Assembly: GCF_026230105.1 (NCBI RefSeq)
Contig: NC_079478.1
Coordinates: 29,465,653 to 29,529,652, forward strand
DNA: 64,000 bases
Origin: Diorhabda sublineata
Lineage: Eukaryota; Arthropoda; Insecta; Coleoptera; Chrysomelidae
Direction: 5' to 3'
Position numbers and translations under genes: made by a program. Shown here piece by piece: positions 36,173-47,289 of the stretch (position 1 is the first letter of the stretch; each line of letters begins with the position of its first letter). The notes under the pieces are model-generated. The model saw only the letters and a program-made list of their open reading frames with translations. It ran no database searches and was not told the origin of the DNA.

Positions 36173-36815
36173 TTACTTCTTACAAATCCAATTCAGGATT
36201 AGAAGATTTACTGTTGCAACTAATATTCTTTGTTTTTTTTTTCCCACCGAAACGAAATATTCTTGGAATTTGAATTCTGTATATATTTTTTTCAACCACT
36301 TATTAGTGGGCAATTTTATAATAGTCTTGAGTGCATTTTCTATCACTATTATACAGTTCTGAGGAAAAGGATCTATCATTTGTTCGAAAAATTCTATGAA
36401 AACATCAGCAGATTCAAAAGTCAATAACTTTTAACAACCGCTTGAACTGCCGATGTGAACTATTATCGGTCTTTACCTCTTTCTTATTGGTAGAGTAAAA
36501 CCACTAGATGAATTGTTTGAAAAATCCTGTCACCTTTCTAAAATTTAATTGGTGTATGTCCTTTATTGATAAACGTTTTCTCTAAGTACAATATATTTCT
36601 TTATTGCTTCATATTTCTTTTATACTCCTCAGGTAATTTCTTCTCCATACTACGATATCATTTTATTCTATCAAAATATATTTCATGGAATGCGTTTCCT
36701 ATTTCTTTCAAAAGTTTCCATAGTGTGCTTCGACTCCGTTCGGGTTATATCCTCATCATCTCGAAGCGTGACAAAAACTTTGTTTATTGTCGGAAATTCC
36801 CATCTAAAGAAGAAA
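36173..36815 (-). mobile_element. DDE_3-type transposase relic, copy 1
   Basis: On the minus strand, decayed blocks appear in the order of the arthropod DDE_3 transposase family (IS630-related). A fold with THTMETFER (about 36690-36740) precedes NDIVVWRRNYLRSIKEI (about 36610-36660; the VAWRRxYL block), then an 83-codon frame (36173-36424) with ESADVFIEFFEQMIDPFPQN and CIIVIENA, where active members have VIVMDNA and the catalytic Asp. Here that Asp is Glu. The frame continues KLPTNKWLKKIY. Several stops lie upstream. Confidence 0.6.
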
Positions 36816-36904
36816 GCATATACTATCCTTCGAAGTATTTATTTCAAATTATTTTCTATTTTAAATTTTGGTTTTGCTGGAATAAAACTTTACATGTTAT
36901 TTGA

Positions 36905-37070
36905 AACTCGTCCCATTTTGTTGATAAGTGTATAGATCTACACTAATTACACTATGTCATAAACACTTTTACATATGTCTGTTTGTAAATTATTTAAAAC
37001 AATTAAATATTGATATTTTTTGTTAACTGCCGAAGAACCGATTCATTTGAGTTTACGGGACCCCGGGAAA
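36905..37070. other. Non-coding spacer
   Basis: Nothing recognised between the transposase relic and the interspersed repeat. Confidence 0.35.
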
Positions 37071-37225
37071 TTTTCCATAATTACAGTAGAATCCACGAGT
37101 ATGCACAATGCACCTTGCAAGTTGCAACTGAACTAAACTGTTAAGAATTTACAGCTTGGACCTTGTCGGAAAGAGATTGTTGGAATTTCTATCTGTTATT
37201 GGCAAATAAGTACTCAAAGATCTTA
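37071..37225 (-). repeat. Interspersed repeat, copy B (inverted relative to 16 kb)
   Basis: The reverse complement of this block matches 16020-16171: the blocks tccaagct/tccaagtt, cagttta, acttgcaaggtgca and ctgtaattatggaaaatt occur in the same order. Beyond ggaaaatt the two copies diverge. See the first copy. Confidence 0.65.
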
Positions 37226-37229
37226 TGAT

Positions 37230-38560
37230 ATGGCGATTTAATCTTTGATACAAACGGTTTTTGACTAATCCAAACCTTTTTTTATTGTTTTCTAGAACTT
37301 GTGGTTATAAAAGGCCAATAAAAGCCCAAAAAATTGTATTAGCTCGAGTGCATTCATGAATTTTTTGGAAATATTTAGATTATTCTGTAATAGTATTCAA
37401 AATTACCGTACTGAAATGTGGATTGGTAAGTAGGTTTTATTATTCTCTCCTACATAAAAAGACTATATGGTATCGAATACAGAGTTCCACTGAAGCCCAA
37501 AATAAAATTATATATTGACATAAAAGTGACATCGATAAAATACGTTGTTTTTTACATTGGACGTATTAATTTCTGATACAAAGGGGCTTTTCCAACACTT
37601 TTGAAATTCAACGGTTTGTTGAGTGTGGAGTCATTAAAAGTCTCTTGGAAAACTGAATTTGAAAATATCCCATTTTTTTCTTTAGATTCACGTGATTGTT
37701 GGAAAATGGGAGAAATCCTTTTAGAACTAGTCACTTTTCTACTTTTCTAGAGCGGTCGATGGGTGAATAACGTAGCAGATGTTAAAAATGTCATCTATCC
37801 TTCCAAGATTCCAGCCGATGGGGAAATCCGTCCATAGAATCCTGAATACCCGGTATGTTTGATTACATGCTAGATTCATCACTGTTATTTAAATTTTTGA
37901 CATCTCGCCAACAGTACTCTGGGAAATGTAATTTTTAGGATTTTCCCCATTAATATACACTTTCAAGTGAAAGTGAAACTTGGTTTCTGGTAAAAGGAAA
38001 TAATCTCTCTCTTTTCAAAATAGATTTTCCAGCAGTTACTTACAATTGAAGTCATTTTGTTTAATGTTTTCCTGAAAACGTATATCCTACCGAAAGTTGA
38101 TGCCATCTTGCTTAATTAAATCTAAACATAGTGTATTAATTAGGTGATATAACAACCCAGGTTCGCCTTTTATTAATAAACGCTCAATTAGATCTAAAGA
38201 TGGAGCCATCCATATCTTTTGTTACTATTTAAGAGATTTTTCCGTATTTCTCAATAATCATACAAGTGAAAGATTCCATTTTCATGAGATTTTCAAAGAT
38301 TCGAAAAAAGTTGACTAAGATTGCAGTTAACGGCTTAAAGAAAAAATAATTATAGTTCAAAAAAGCCAAAAATCATGCTTTTAAAGCACATCAAACTAAA
38401 AACTGGAAAATATTCTCAAATATAAAAATTTTCTGTGAGTCATTTGTATTGTAAATGTCCAATAGAGCGACAGAGCTGTAAAATTCTTCTCTAACAACAT
38501 AATAAAATTTAAAGTGTAAAATTTGAATGTGAAGAGAAAATTTGTGATCGTTTCTAAAAA
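37230..38560. other. No firm gene; one open minus-strand segment
   Basis: A 65-codon minus-strand segment (37552-37746) is open from a CTCTAG, a possible acceptor, to a TAA. It contains SKRISPIFQQSRESKEKNG and KPLNFKSVGKAPLYQKLIRP. It could be a terminal exon, but the pyrimidine tract is weak and no upstream exon was found. Two overlapping minus frames at 38391-38651 belong to a SINE-like repeat. Confidence 0.3.
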
Positions 38561-38656
38561 AACTTTGCCGACAAAACAAATTTTGAGATTTGAACCCACG
38601 ACTAGCGAATACGGAGGTTGACTCCTTAGCCAGATAGGCTAACGAACACAATGGAA
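38391..38656 (-). repeat. tRNA-like SINE, minus strand
   Basis: The minus strand carries a box-A-like TAGCCTATCTGGCTAAGG (38641-38624) and a B box GGGTTCAAATCTC (38597-38585) at tRNA spacing, with an intervening arm around actagcgaatacgg. The 3' acceptor side does not pair as in a true tRNA. The following about 190 bases, down to an A/T-rich end near 38391, may be the SINE body. Both SINE-like heads in the window (the other at 20610) have good B boxes but differ in sequence, so they represent different families. Confidence 0.5.
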
Positions 38657-38659
38657 GTG

Positions 38660-40055
38660 CAGGGATATACTAACAGTAATAAGCTACAAAGTAGGGTTCC
38701 AAACAAACAAACATATGAAGCTAATAGGTATAAGCGTGTTAAAAATTTATATAACCTAACGCAAACCGATCAGTGATATCGAAGTAAAGTGCATTGCCAA
38801 ATGACACCAAACAATAATGAGTTATCAGTCATCAGGTTTATGAGCTTTAAAAGGATGTTTGTCATTTTTACAAAAAAAAAACAATCCTACATGTAGGAGA
38901 AGCTAATATAATCCGCCTGTTAAATAATATTCTATTAGTAACTAATACATCTAACGTAAAATCAATTCACGTATTTTTTTCAAAATGATGTGATTAACTC
39001 AGCAATCTATAGATCAGAACCAACCAACATCAACTTCTCTTCCAATTAACGCTTGGCTAGTTGAATTAACTTAATAGATAGCGTAGTTGTGACCAGAACG
39101 AACGGACACCATAAAGTAAGAATTTTGAACGAGATAGAAAGTTTAATGCAGCTCTTAGCCGATAACGAGCGCTGCCCAGAACATTTACTCTTAATGACCT
39201 AAATTATCCGGCTTTTTGCCACTCTGTCGAGCTACATCTACGTATAGATGAGGGTTTTATATGTGGATAGGAGAGCGTTTTATTTTAATTTTGATAAGAT
39301 ATTGCTGTCAAATACACTGTTCGTAGTTTTCTAGTTTCCCAAATTTGTAAGCAATTATTATGTTGGAAGACATTATCATAGTGAATTGAAAAATACGGTT
39401 TTCTCACAAAAATTAAAATGCGAAGCATTGATTTTATTTTAGAAATTGTCAGCTTGATTGTAACAAAGTTTACTGTTTGCCTGATTTAACAAAAATTTTA
39501 TCATTATCATTACTATTATTATTATTATCTCTCAATTTTATATTTCTACTCAGTCATAAGTACGACGGCATTGATCTATCCATAGCATTTGCTTTTCCAA
39601 GTTTTAAGAAAAGTAAAATTAACAAACCCACAATTTATTATTCATTAGAATTTATAGTTGAAACCTCTAGCTCATATATTTTCAATAAAGGACTTCGAAA
39701 CTCATCAGAATTAGACCAGACTTGTAAGAATACAGTTTTGGAATACATTACGTTGAAATATAAGCAAACTACAAGGAAAGCATAAAAAGAATCTCTATAG
39801 AAGAGCTCAAAGACTTATACATCAATAACTCACGAACCCGAAACAAAAAAGCCCAATTAGAAAATGATCTTGAGCAAAAGGCAGGGGAAATGCCATAAGA
39901 AAAACCTTGAGTTATAAAAGTTTTAAATAACTCTAAAGCGCGTATATTGCCAATCTTACGTTTTGAAGATAACCGTGTCTCACCTAGGATGAGCGTACCG
40001 AGCAAAAACAGGTTGAAATTCAACGAAGCTTATAAGAAATATTGGAAAAGCTTGT
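38660..40055. other. No recognised gene
   Basis: Includes a 102-codon plus-strand frame (39477-39785) that begins with a leucine-rich hydrophobic run encoded by an ATT/TTA repeat, so it is probably low-complexity artefact. A 14-bp palindrome, tcctacatgtagga, lies at about 38885-38898. No motif was recognised. Confidence 0.3.
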
Positions 40056-40059
40056 TATG

Positions 40060-40400
40060 TGAAATGTGCGGTTCCTTGGCTTTTTGTCTCCATCTCCGGA
40101 TATTTCTCTCCTCAGGTCTCTTTCCACTGCCCCCCTCTACCCTTTTTTTGGTCCACCTCTCTTGCAACTCGTTTCAAGATCCTGTCTTAGTCTATTCGCT
40201 CCAAGTAACATAGCCATTGTAATCTTTTTAGTCTTTATAAACGCGATGATTTGAAAGTGTATAAATTTCATGGTTTGATCATCTCTCCCATCCTAACTCT
40301 GTCTGCTTTTCTCTCCCAGATATCCAAGTTTCACAGGTGTATGTAAGGGTGGGTCCCAACATTGTGATGTTAAACACAGCAAGGTTAACTGTAGGCCACA
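40060..40400 (-). mobile_element. Non-LTR retrotransposon C-terminal fragment
   Basis: The minus strand reads AVFNITMLGPTLTYTCETW (about 40320-40380), the conserved LPTLTYGCETW-type block that follows the palm and thumb in many non-LTR reverse transcriptases. After frameshifts it reaches a basic tail with GGSGKRPEERNIRRWRQKAK (about 40075-40135), similar to the GRGRPRKRW-type end. Nothing more upstream is readable, so this is a short 3' relic. Confidence 0.6.
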
Positions 40401-40404
40401 ATAA

Positions 40405-40985
40405 ATCAATAAAGGTGCATTTTGGTTCAATCAAAACACACGTATCATTAGAATATAACAACATAACAATACAATGATCTTTGAATTTATATAAAGTACA
40501 CTTCATGAATAATAACATTGATATTTGTATAAATATGTATATGAGAATCAGCAAATAGATAGATAGATATAGACACACATATGTAGTTGTCAACACTCGC
40601 ATTACTACAAATGTACTCACTGACCAACATGTTGGCGGCGGTCAGTGATTATAATATAGTGTAAGTATTATGAAATGTGTGAGGTGAAAGTGAATTAATG
40701 ATGGTTTTATTGAGTTCCCACTGATAACATGCCCTCGCCCTCTTACAACACATGGCGACCCTTCAATCACCACATTGGAAAATTTGAAAGGGTCGCGTAA
40801 ATGCCGAAAAATCGGTCCTTTAACAATTAATATCAAATGGTTTTGAATCATTTACAGACAAAAATTTATGTGAAATTTTGATAACACAGTAGAATTAGTT
40901 GGTGGTACGCTCGGTTTTGAAATATCTACGATATTGAAGAACAGAAATGGGTTGAGTTTCACTCAGCACGTAAAGATCCAGGAAA
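40405..40985. other. No recognised gene
   Basis: A GC-richer patch at 40725-40800 contains tggcgaccctt, which faintly resembles a retroviral primer-binding region, but no LTR was found. It is otherwise AT-rich. Confidence 0.3.
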
Positions 40986-40989
40986 ACCA

Positions 40990-41420
40990 GAATTCCAAAT
41001 AGATGATCATTTGAAAAAACGGCGATTTCCACGGAAAGTACATGTGATCTTTGGAAAAGAATTTCCGACTGTGAACCCTTTCCAGGGTTCGTGATGATAA
41101 GTATTACCCTGAATTAAGTCGAAAAACACTATGAAAACTTCCAAAAGAAATACATTTTCGGTGGAAATAGCATTTCAGAAAGTCTTTTACAACAGTAAGG
41201 AACAATATTTTAGTCTAGAGAAGAAATAACCCAACGACTATAGAAGAAATGAGGAACCAAAGAAAAAAATTATTTTATTTAGATGGAATGTGAATCAATG
41301 AAGGACATACATTTTGGTAAGATGAAGCTGTTACAAGTTGAAGGAAGGTTTTTACAAATAGTTCATCTACTGGCTCCAATCAACCAAAAAAAATGGCGCA
41401 GACTTAAAAAAATACACACG
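40990..41420 (+). mobile_element. DDE_3-type transposase relic, copy 2
   Basis: On the plus strand, shifted frames give KEIHFRWK (about 41140), then RNQRKKLFYLDGM (about 41250-41285), INEGHTFW (about 41295-41320) and VFTNSSSTGSNQPKK (about 41345-41395). These correspond to the central part of DDE_3 family transposases, where YLDETW-NEGHT carries the first catalytic Asp; here LDG replaces LDE. It lies in the opposite orientation to the relic at 36 kb and covers the part upstream of it, so the two cannot be aligned over much length. Confidence 0.6.
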
Positions 41421-41424
41421 TGCA

Positions 41425-42505
41425 ATTCAAAAACTTTTGTTTCTTAATCGGTTATTATATTTGGTAATCTCACTTTTGAATATGTTATGAGCAATTTTTA
41501 CTGGATTTCACTTCACTTCACACTTAATAAAATAATTCTAACATTCCGCGGAAACTCTAGTAATAGGAATGGTAGAACAAGTTTCCTCGGTAAGGTATTT
41601 GATCCCACACCATTGTGGTTCCATACCGTTATGTATAATTCTAGTTTAGATTCCACGCATAAATTATTATCAAACTGACAGACATTCTGCCACGTTTCCT
41701 CGTTAGAATAATGTAATGGCAATTCATTTAAGTCGGAATAAATGGTAGATGTTTCGATAAAACGTATTTAGTAAACATAAGAGGATTTGGTTTATGGAAG
41801 CATCCAATGGAAAAGTTTTCTTCCTCTTCTATATAGAATTTCAATTATACTTTTCATTATATATAAATAGTCGGTTAATATAGCTTGAATTTTTCTTCTC
41901 GATGCGTTAGGGTCTTTGGTTGCTGTTTATTTCGAAATTTTCACAATAATTCTTTTGTTACAGATTGCAATTTTTATATTTTCTAGTGTATGATTGTAAT
42001 ATTTACTATAAATTGTATTGGTTTCAACAAGAATTGTAATATTTTAATATTTCAATCTGTAACGCTAAATTATGTGAATATATGAAGTATACTATATATT
42101 TTAAAAACATATAACACCACACAACATATACAAATATTTATTTAAAACAATTTTATTTGTATTTATGAAATAATAACAGTTACGGAATTGATATAAATAT
42201 ATTTTAATAAGGTATTAATACTGAAAGTAATCAATAATACAGAATTCATAATTATTATCAGTGAAGTTAGTAGTAGTTGAATTGAAATGTTTAGAGGTGG
42301 GTTGAAAAGTTCGTTGGCTAGCATAGAAAAAACTTCTATTTGGTAGAATTCGATTTTTTGCCCTCGAGAACAATACAACAGTCATTTTTTTATACGATCC
42401 CTCTTTGTCTTTAGCCTCAAAATTAATGCAATTCTGCGACACGTTTTTTCGAGCGTAGTCGGCTTTCTCTCCCCACCCTTGTCGTTGCGGTTATTAATGT
42501 CGTCA
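41425..42505. other. No recognised gene
   Basis: AT-rich DNA. Open frames on both strands around 41487-41722 overlap and have no known motif. A TG microsatellite begins at 42510. Confidence 0.35.
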
Positions 42506-42507
42506 CA

Positions 42508-42509
<2 letters not shown>

Positions 42510-42543
<34 letters not shown>
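42510..42543. repeat. (TG)n microsatellite
   Basis: A perfect GT/TG dinucleotide run of about 34 bases. Confidence 0.98.
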
Positions 42544-42544
<1 letters not shown>

Positions 42545-45225
42545 GGTATAGATCTATGGAGGAAAACTTTTCTAACCTTCTTAGGAAAGAAAAAGCTCTA
42601 ATCTCCTTCTCCAATCCCCGATGTATAAATGGCACTTATGAAGTACGGAGTTACCGTGTCAAGAAGTGTCCACCTGTGGATTGACTCGAGTCCTAGGATT
42701 TTATTTCTTGCTAAAGTCTGTAAAAGGTTATGCAACATGAAAAGTCTTCTTTCCTTCATATTCCACAAGAATAGGTGTTTAAATATGGCGACCAGGGTGA
42801 TTCCATTAACTCTAGTTCATACCTAAAACGCGACATATTCATTTAAGGCAAGCAATAATTATAGAGCATCACCAACAGAATGCTCCTTTGTCGTATTGCT
42901 TTCAATAAAGCGGTGATCAACTTCCATAATAAATAGTTTTCTACTTCAACTGTTTCATGCAAATCCCGTCCAAAAGCCAACAAGATATCACGTTGCTTTT
43001 CATACAAAATCGCGACTTGTAACTCAATGAGATAATACATAATTCTGACGCTCGGTGTTGTATTCTGTGCAACAATTTAAACAATGGCAATAGGGTTAGT
43101 TCCCTGAAGCCTATCTTAAAGCTTGTTGGTGAGCTGTACCCATTGGTCTTTTGCTCACAAATGTATGACCATCACTGTAGTAGAGTTTACACGATTGAGT
43201 ATATCGCTATTGGTTAAATCGACATCTAGATAGTCCACAATTATATCCATGTGGAAAAAGATGATAAAGTGATTGTTTTGATATATTCGAATTCGAGGCA
43301 TTTTGTGTGTGTGCATATGTTCCAAGCATATGTATGCATATATAATTTGTACTTTCTATTTTGCTTTTAATATCAATTTCAAAGCGTGGTCTGACCGTTC
43401 CTCGAAGGGGAGAACTAATACTTTACTGGGTAGTATCGCGACAAATATGAAATTCTAATTGATATAACCGGTCAATGCAATATGAGCTATTAAAGATATT
43501 GATACGTTGTCAATATATGAGTGATATATTTTGATGATAAGTAACAAGGCATGTCTTTTACCGACATAACGATGATTCATACAGGATGTTTTGAATCTAG
43601 CAATAGAATATATTGGATTGCATGACATTTCTGGGTTATATGCTAGAACAACTTATTTTTTTGATGAAAAATACTCACACCTAGTTATTCAAATTTCGTT
43701 AAGTGTTGGTTATTTGATAATTAGAGAGTTAATTGGTATATAAACCACCAGACTACCACCAGTCTATATTGAAGGGAAATATACGAGGTCATAAGATTTC
43801 CCGCAAGAATAACGAAAAGTCCCCACTTCCCTTCCTCGAACTAATTGTGAGTTTACAACTAAAATCACCAACTCCAGAATATGCAAAGTTTCCACGAAAT
43901 ATTACGACCTTATATCATCTCCTCGAACAATTTTCGTACTAAGACAGATTTACCATCGCGAAAAAGTACAATTGTGTTCTCGTGATAAAATACCATCGGG
44001 AATTGTATGTATACGAGAATTGTTGAATAATTTTTCAACGTTTTCCTAAGCACTTTAAGCGGAGTTTCTCATACAAAAAAAGTCCAGAAAATAGAAGCGC
44101 TGTATCATAAAGCGCTAATTGGCAGAAATACGACTTATGTTGTACAAAAACGTCTTTGCAAAAAAATATAGCACCAATTAACAGCTTGAGACTGAAATAT
44201 TGGAAAATCACAGAAAAGTATAACAAAGTACCTTTTTAAGTCGAACAATACCTGCAAGAAGTATCCTAATAAGATTAATGAATGTGAGAAGTTATGTTAG
44301 GGTTGTAACATATTTCATCAGATTATTTCTCTATATCTAATTTTTCTTTTATTAGTAGTTTAAGGAGTGATTTGATATAAAACGATTATTTCCTCGTCTA
44401 TTGTGACAAAAATAATAATGTAGGCTAAGTAGGCTTTAATAATACCTCTACACATTTATATTTTACCTACCTCTCCTTCGAAAAATCCAAATGTAGAATT
44501 GACTTCGATGAATTAGAAGTATGATGTTAATTTCAGTTGATTCAAAGTTATCGTGAAAGTATGCAAGTATCTCAATTCTCATAAATACCGTATCATATTT
44601 ATTATGGCTATATAGTAAATGAGGAGGTATGGTGATTTAGTCTATTACCTTTTCGAGCGCCCAGACATCGCTGTAAGTATGAATAGCTCCAGTTTATGAT
44701 AGTCTGTTCAGGGATAACTTGTTAGGAATTGTCTTGAAAACCGTAATTATTTAATAGAAAACTGTTATAGAGGGCGTGCGCTAACTCGTGATCGTGGTTG
44801 TCAAGAAGATTAGACAACTCGTGACGGAAGATTATGCATCTCGGAACTTTAATTATGAAATGAAAAACAAAAATATTTTACATACAAAACAAAATACATA
44901 AAAAACAATAATAAATATTACATTTGTATCAATAAGAGATATGTTCCACAAATTTATATTCTGTTATTTTATTGAACCTAACCAATTGCAAGTGTACTTT
45001 ATAATGTTATATGGAATTTTAAAACTTAGAGCTTCCGCAAATTTTAAGAATTCATTTCTCTATTGTACATTGTTTAGTACCTACCTAATGTTAAAATGCA
45101 ATTTAAGTCTTTGGAAATTCTAGGTTTCATTTTTTGGATTTTCTAACTTTACAAAGAGGATTAGGTAGTAAATTCCAGGTAATAATTTTATCTCTCACGA
45201 TTTGTATTATGTACTAGAATGAGAG
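42545..45225. other. No firmly recognised gene
   Basis: The segment 42580-43160 is less AT-rich and gives protein-like minus-strand readings (DGHTFVSKRPMGTAHQQALR at about 43090-43155; a 65-codon frame at 42843-43040) that I could not place. It may be an old transposon. 43200-45225 is AT-rich with no recognisable content. Confidence 0.3.
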
Positions 45226-45350
45226 TCAAAGTAGTCGCAAAGGAGTTTGGCATTCCGTTGACAACGCTGAAGAAGAATATGTGTTTAGCAAAAAAGACTC
45301 TTCCAATACAAGAATATGAGAAGATTGTACTCAATATCTCGCATACCATG
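45210..45350 (+). pseudogene. Pipsqueak/pogo-like helix-turn-helix fragment
   Basis: A short frame, MRVKVVAKEFGIPLTTLKKN (from 45220), has the spacing of a psq-type helix-turn-helix (AAxxFGIPxTTLxR), found at the N-terminus of pogo/Tigger transposases and in some host factors. It is open only to the codon before tga at about 45358 and nothing similar follows. The match rests on a dozen residues. Confidence 0.4.
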
Positions 45351-45404
45351 ACTCGCTGATAGAACATCCAGTAATAGACAAAAAGAGTTACATTTCAGTC
45401 TGTA

Positions 45405-45870
45405 CTGGGAAACCCAATCTTGGGCCAAGACTGGTTGACTTAATCTTGGCCATACGAATGATCACCCAAACTTAAACCAAGAATAGCTAACCCAACCTTG
45501 GCTAACTGAAACTCGGCCATATCAACGATTATCCAATGTTGGCTTAGACTTCTTGACTTAGCCTTGACCATGCCAATGATCACTCAAGTATGGGCCAGGA
45601 CTGTATAACCAATTTTATGCCGTTAAATCGGGACCCAGAGTAAAGTTAGGCCGTTCGGTTACATACAACGTGATTAGAGTATTTTTGTTTTGAGCATACT
45701 TGTTTTCATTCTGTGTCAGATCAATTCGAACTTTAGTTATTCAATCAGTCTTGCATTGCCAGTCTTGACAAATAAGCGTGGCCTATCGTTATCACTCCAG
45801 ACTTCTACCAAGACTAGCGAAAGCCTGGCTCACAAGCTTGGCCCAGAGTTCTATATAGTTGGGGCGAGCT
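45405..45870. repeat. CTTGGCCA-rich repeat block with partial inverted ends
   Basis: Units beginning ttgg(g)ccaagac/ttggcttagac recur at about 45419 and 45539 (120 bp apart), with a related half unit at about 45498. Each contains gacttaatcttggcc or gacttagccttgacc and aatgatcac(c/t)ca. Toward 45830-45865, agcttggcccagag reads as the inverse of the left end. This suggests a MITE-like element with internal tandem structure, or a short satellite. Confidence 0.6.
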
Positions 45871-45874
45871 TCTA

Positions 45875-47285
45875 CGTGATAACATTTACATCTTAACACT
45901 GGCAAGCCCCGACTCGTTCATATAAAATGCCAGTCAAGAGGAATTCTTTTTCATCTATCTATGTTGCCAACAACCGTTCAATATCTTGCAAACCGCGACT
46001 CGTTAAGAAAATATATCCTTCAATACCTCGCTACGATACGAGTTAATAAGAATTTCCACTATAATAACTGAGGATATAATTAATTAATAACTTATATTTC
46101 CGAAATGTTTTTGTATTTTTTTTAAATTATATTAGATTTATGAAATAATTGAATTTCAGTAAATATTGCAATACCAACAACAAAAATAATGAGTTATCAA
46201 AAAGTACTTCATCATCGTGGGTAATTGAGTATTGAGAGTATGTTCTAAATGTAACTTTGTAATTGAATTTGTTCAAAAATTTTTCATTAAAATATACTTG
46301 AATCCATTTTTTGTTAAATACCATAGGCTTCTTTCATCACTCGACTCATTCAAATAAGATATTAAAACTAATAAAAGATTTTGAAAACTTTTCCAGTTTC
46401 ACAATATATTCGGAATTTCAATGATTGAACGCTGAAATCGAAACTTCTGCTGCCAGCAAATATATCCGGTTGTACTTTCAATGGGAACCAAAATCAGGCA
46501 ATTGATAATCCTCACTCCAATTTCCAGTCACGATTTCTCAACTTTTACTTATGCAGTTTTTGATCGACGATTTTATATCCATTTTCCCATTTTTTTTCCA
46601 TCCAATATATCCCCCAAGCGGATGTATTTCCAACTTTATATATATCTCGTTAAATTCTTCCAAGTATATTCCGTGTTTCAGTCCTTTTTCAAATAATTTT
46701 TCAATTTTATAGGTTCTCATAATTTTTCTTTGACAAAGTGGGTATTATTTTTAGAATAAATTAGATTTACATCAAATCTGATATAATATCCGGAAGATTT
46801 AACATGATGCTGAAGTTAGAGCAATCTGTTATTTATATAGTTTATGCAGGAAGTTGAAATTCTTAATTAACCAAATAGCAATTATTAAAAAACAAATATC
46901 ACTTATGATTAATTTGATGAGCTGTATGACTATATATAACAAATAAAAGTTAAGAGCGCAAAATCAATAATCAAAGTCAATAAATTATAACAGAAGTAGG
47001 TGAATTGCGTGCTTGCTATTTTTCACTGATAATTGATTCTTCAACTTGCTTTTCGAAAATATCACATTTTTCTTCGATCGTGAAATTAAGCAATGAACAT
47101 GTCGAGGCATGTCCCTTGGTAGTAGCACCAAGCACAGAAATCGGATGTGGATAAATTGTTTACCCTGATGTTGCTGATCAGGATCATGGTACGAATATTG
47201 AAATATACATATAAACTTTCATAAGTACTATAAGCAAGTTAGTTGTTTGTTATATAGTATGAGTATGTTTGGGACTAATGTCCAG
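45875..47285. other. No recognised gene
   Basis: Around 45900-46030, 'cgactcgtt' recurs after tgcaag/ttgcaaac, again with a relative at about 45350, indicating further small repeats. The remainder is AT-rich without recognised content. Confidence 0.35.
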
Positions 47286-47289
47286 CGTC

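Noticed and set aside
39477..39785. Signal-peptide-bearing secreted protein
   Set aside because: The leucine-rich start is encoded by an ATT/TTA simple repeat and the remainder shows no domain or splice evidence.
40725..40800. Retroviral primer-binding site (tggcgac)
   Set aside because: No LTR pair or downstream gag was found; the match is only seven bases.
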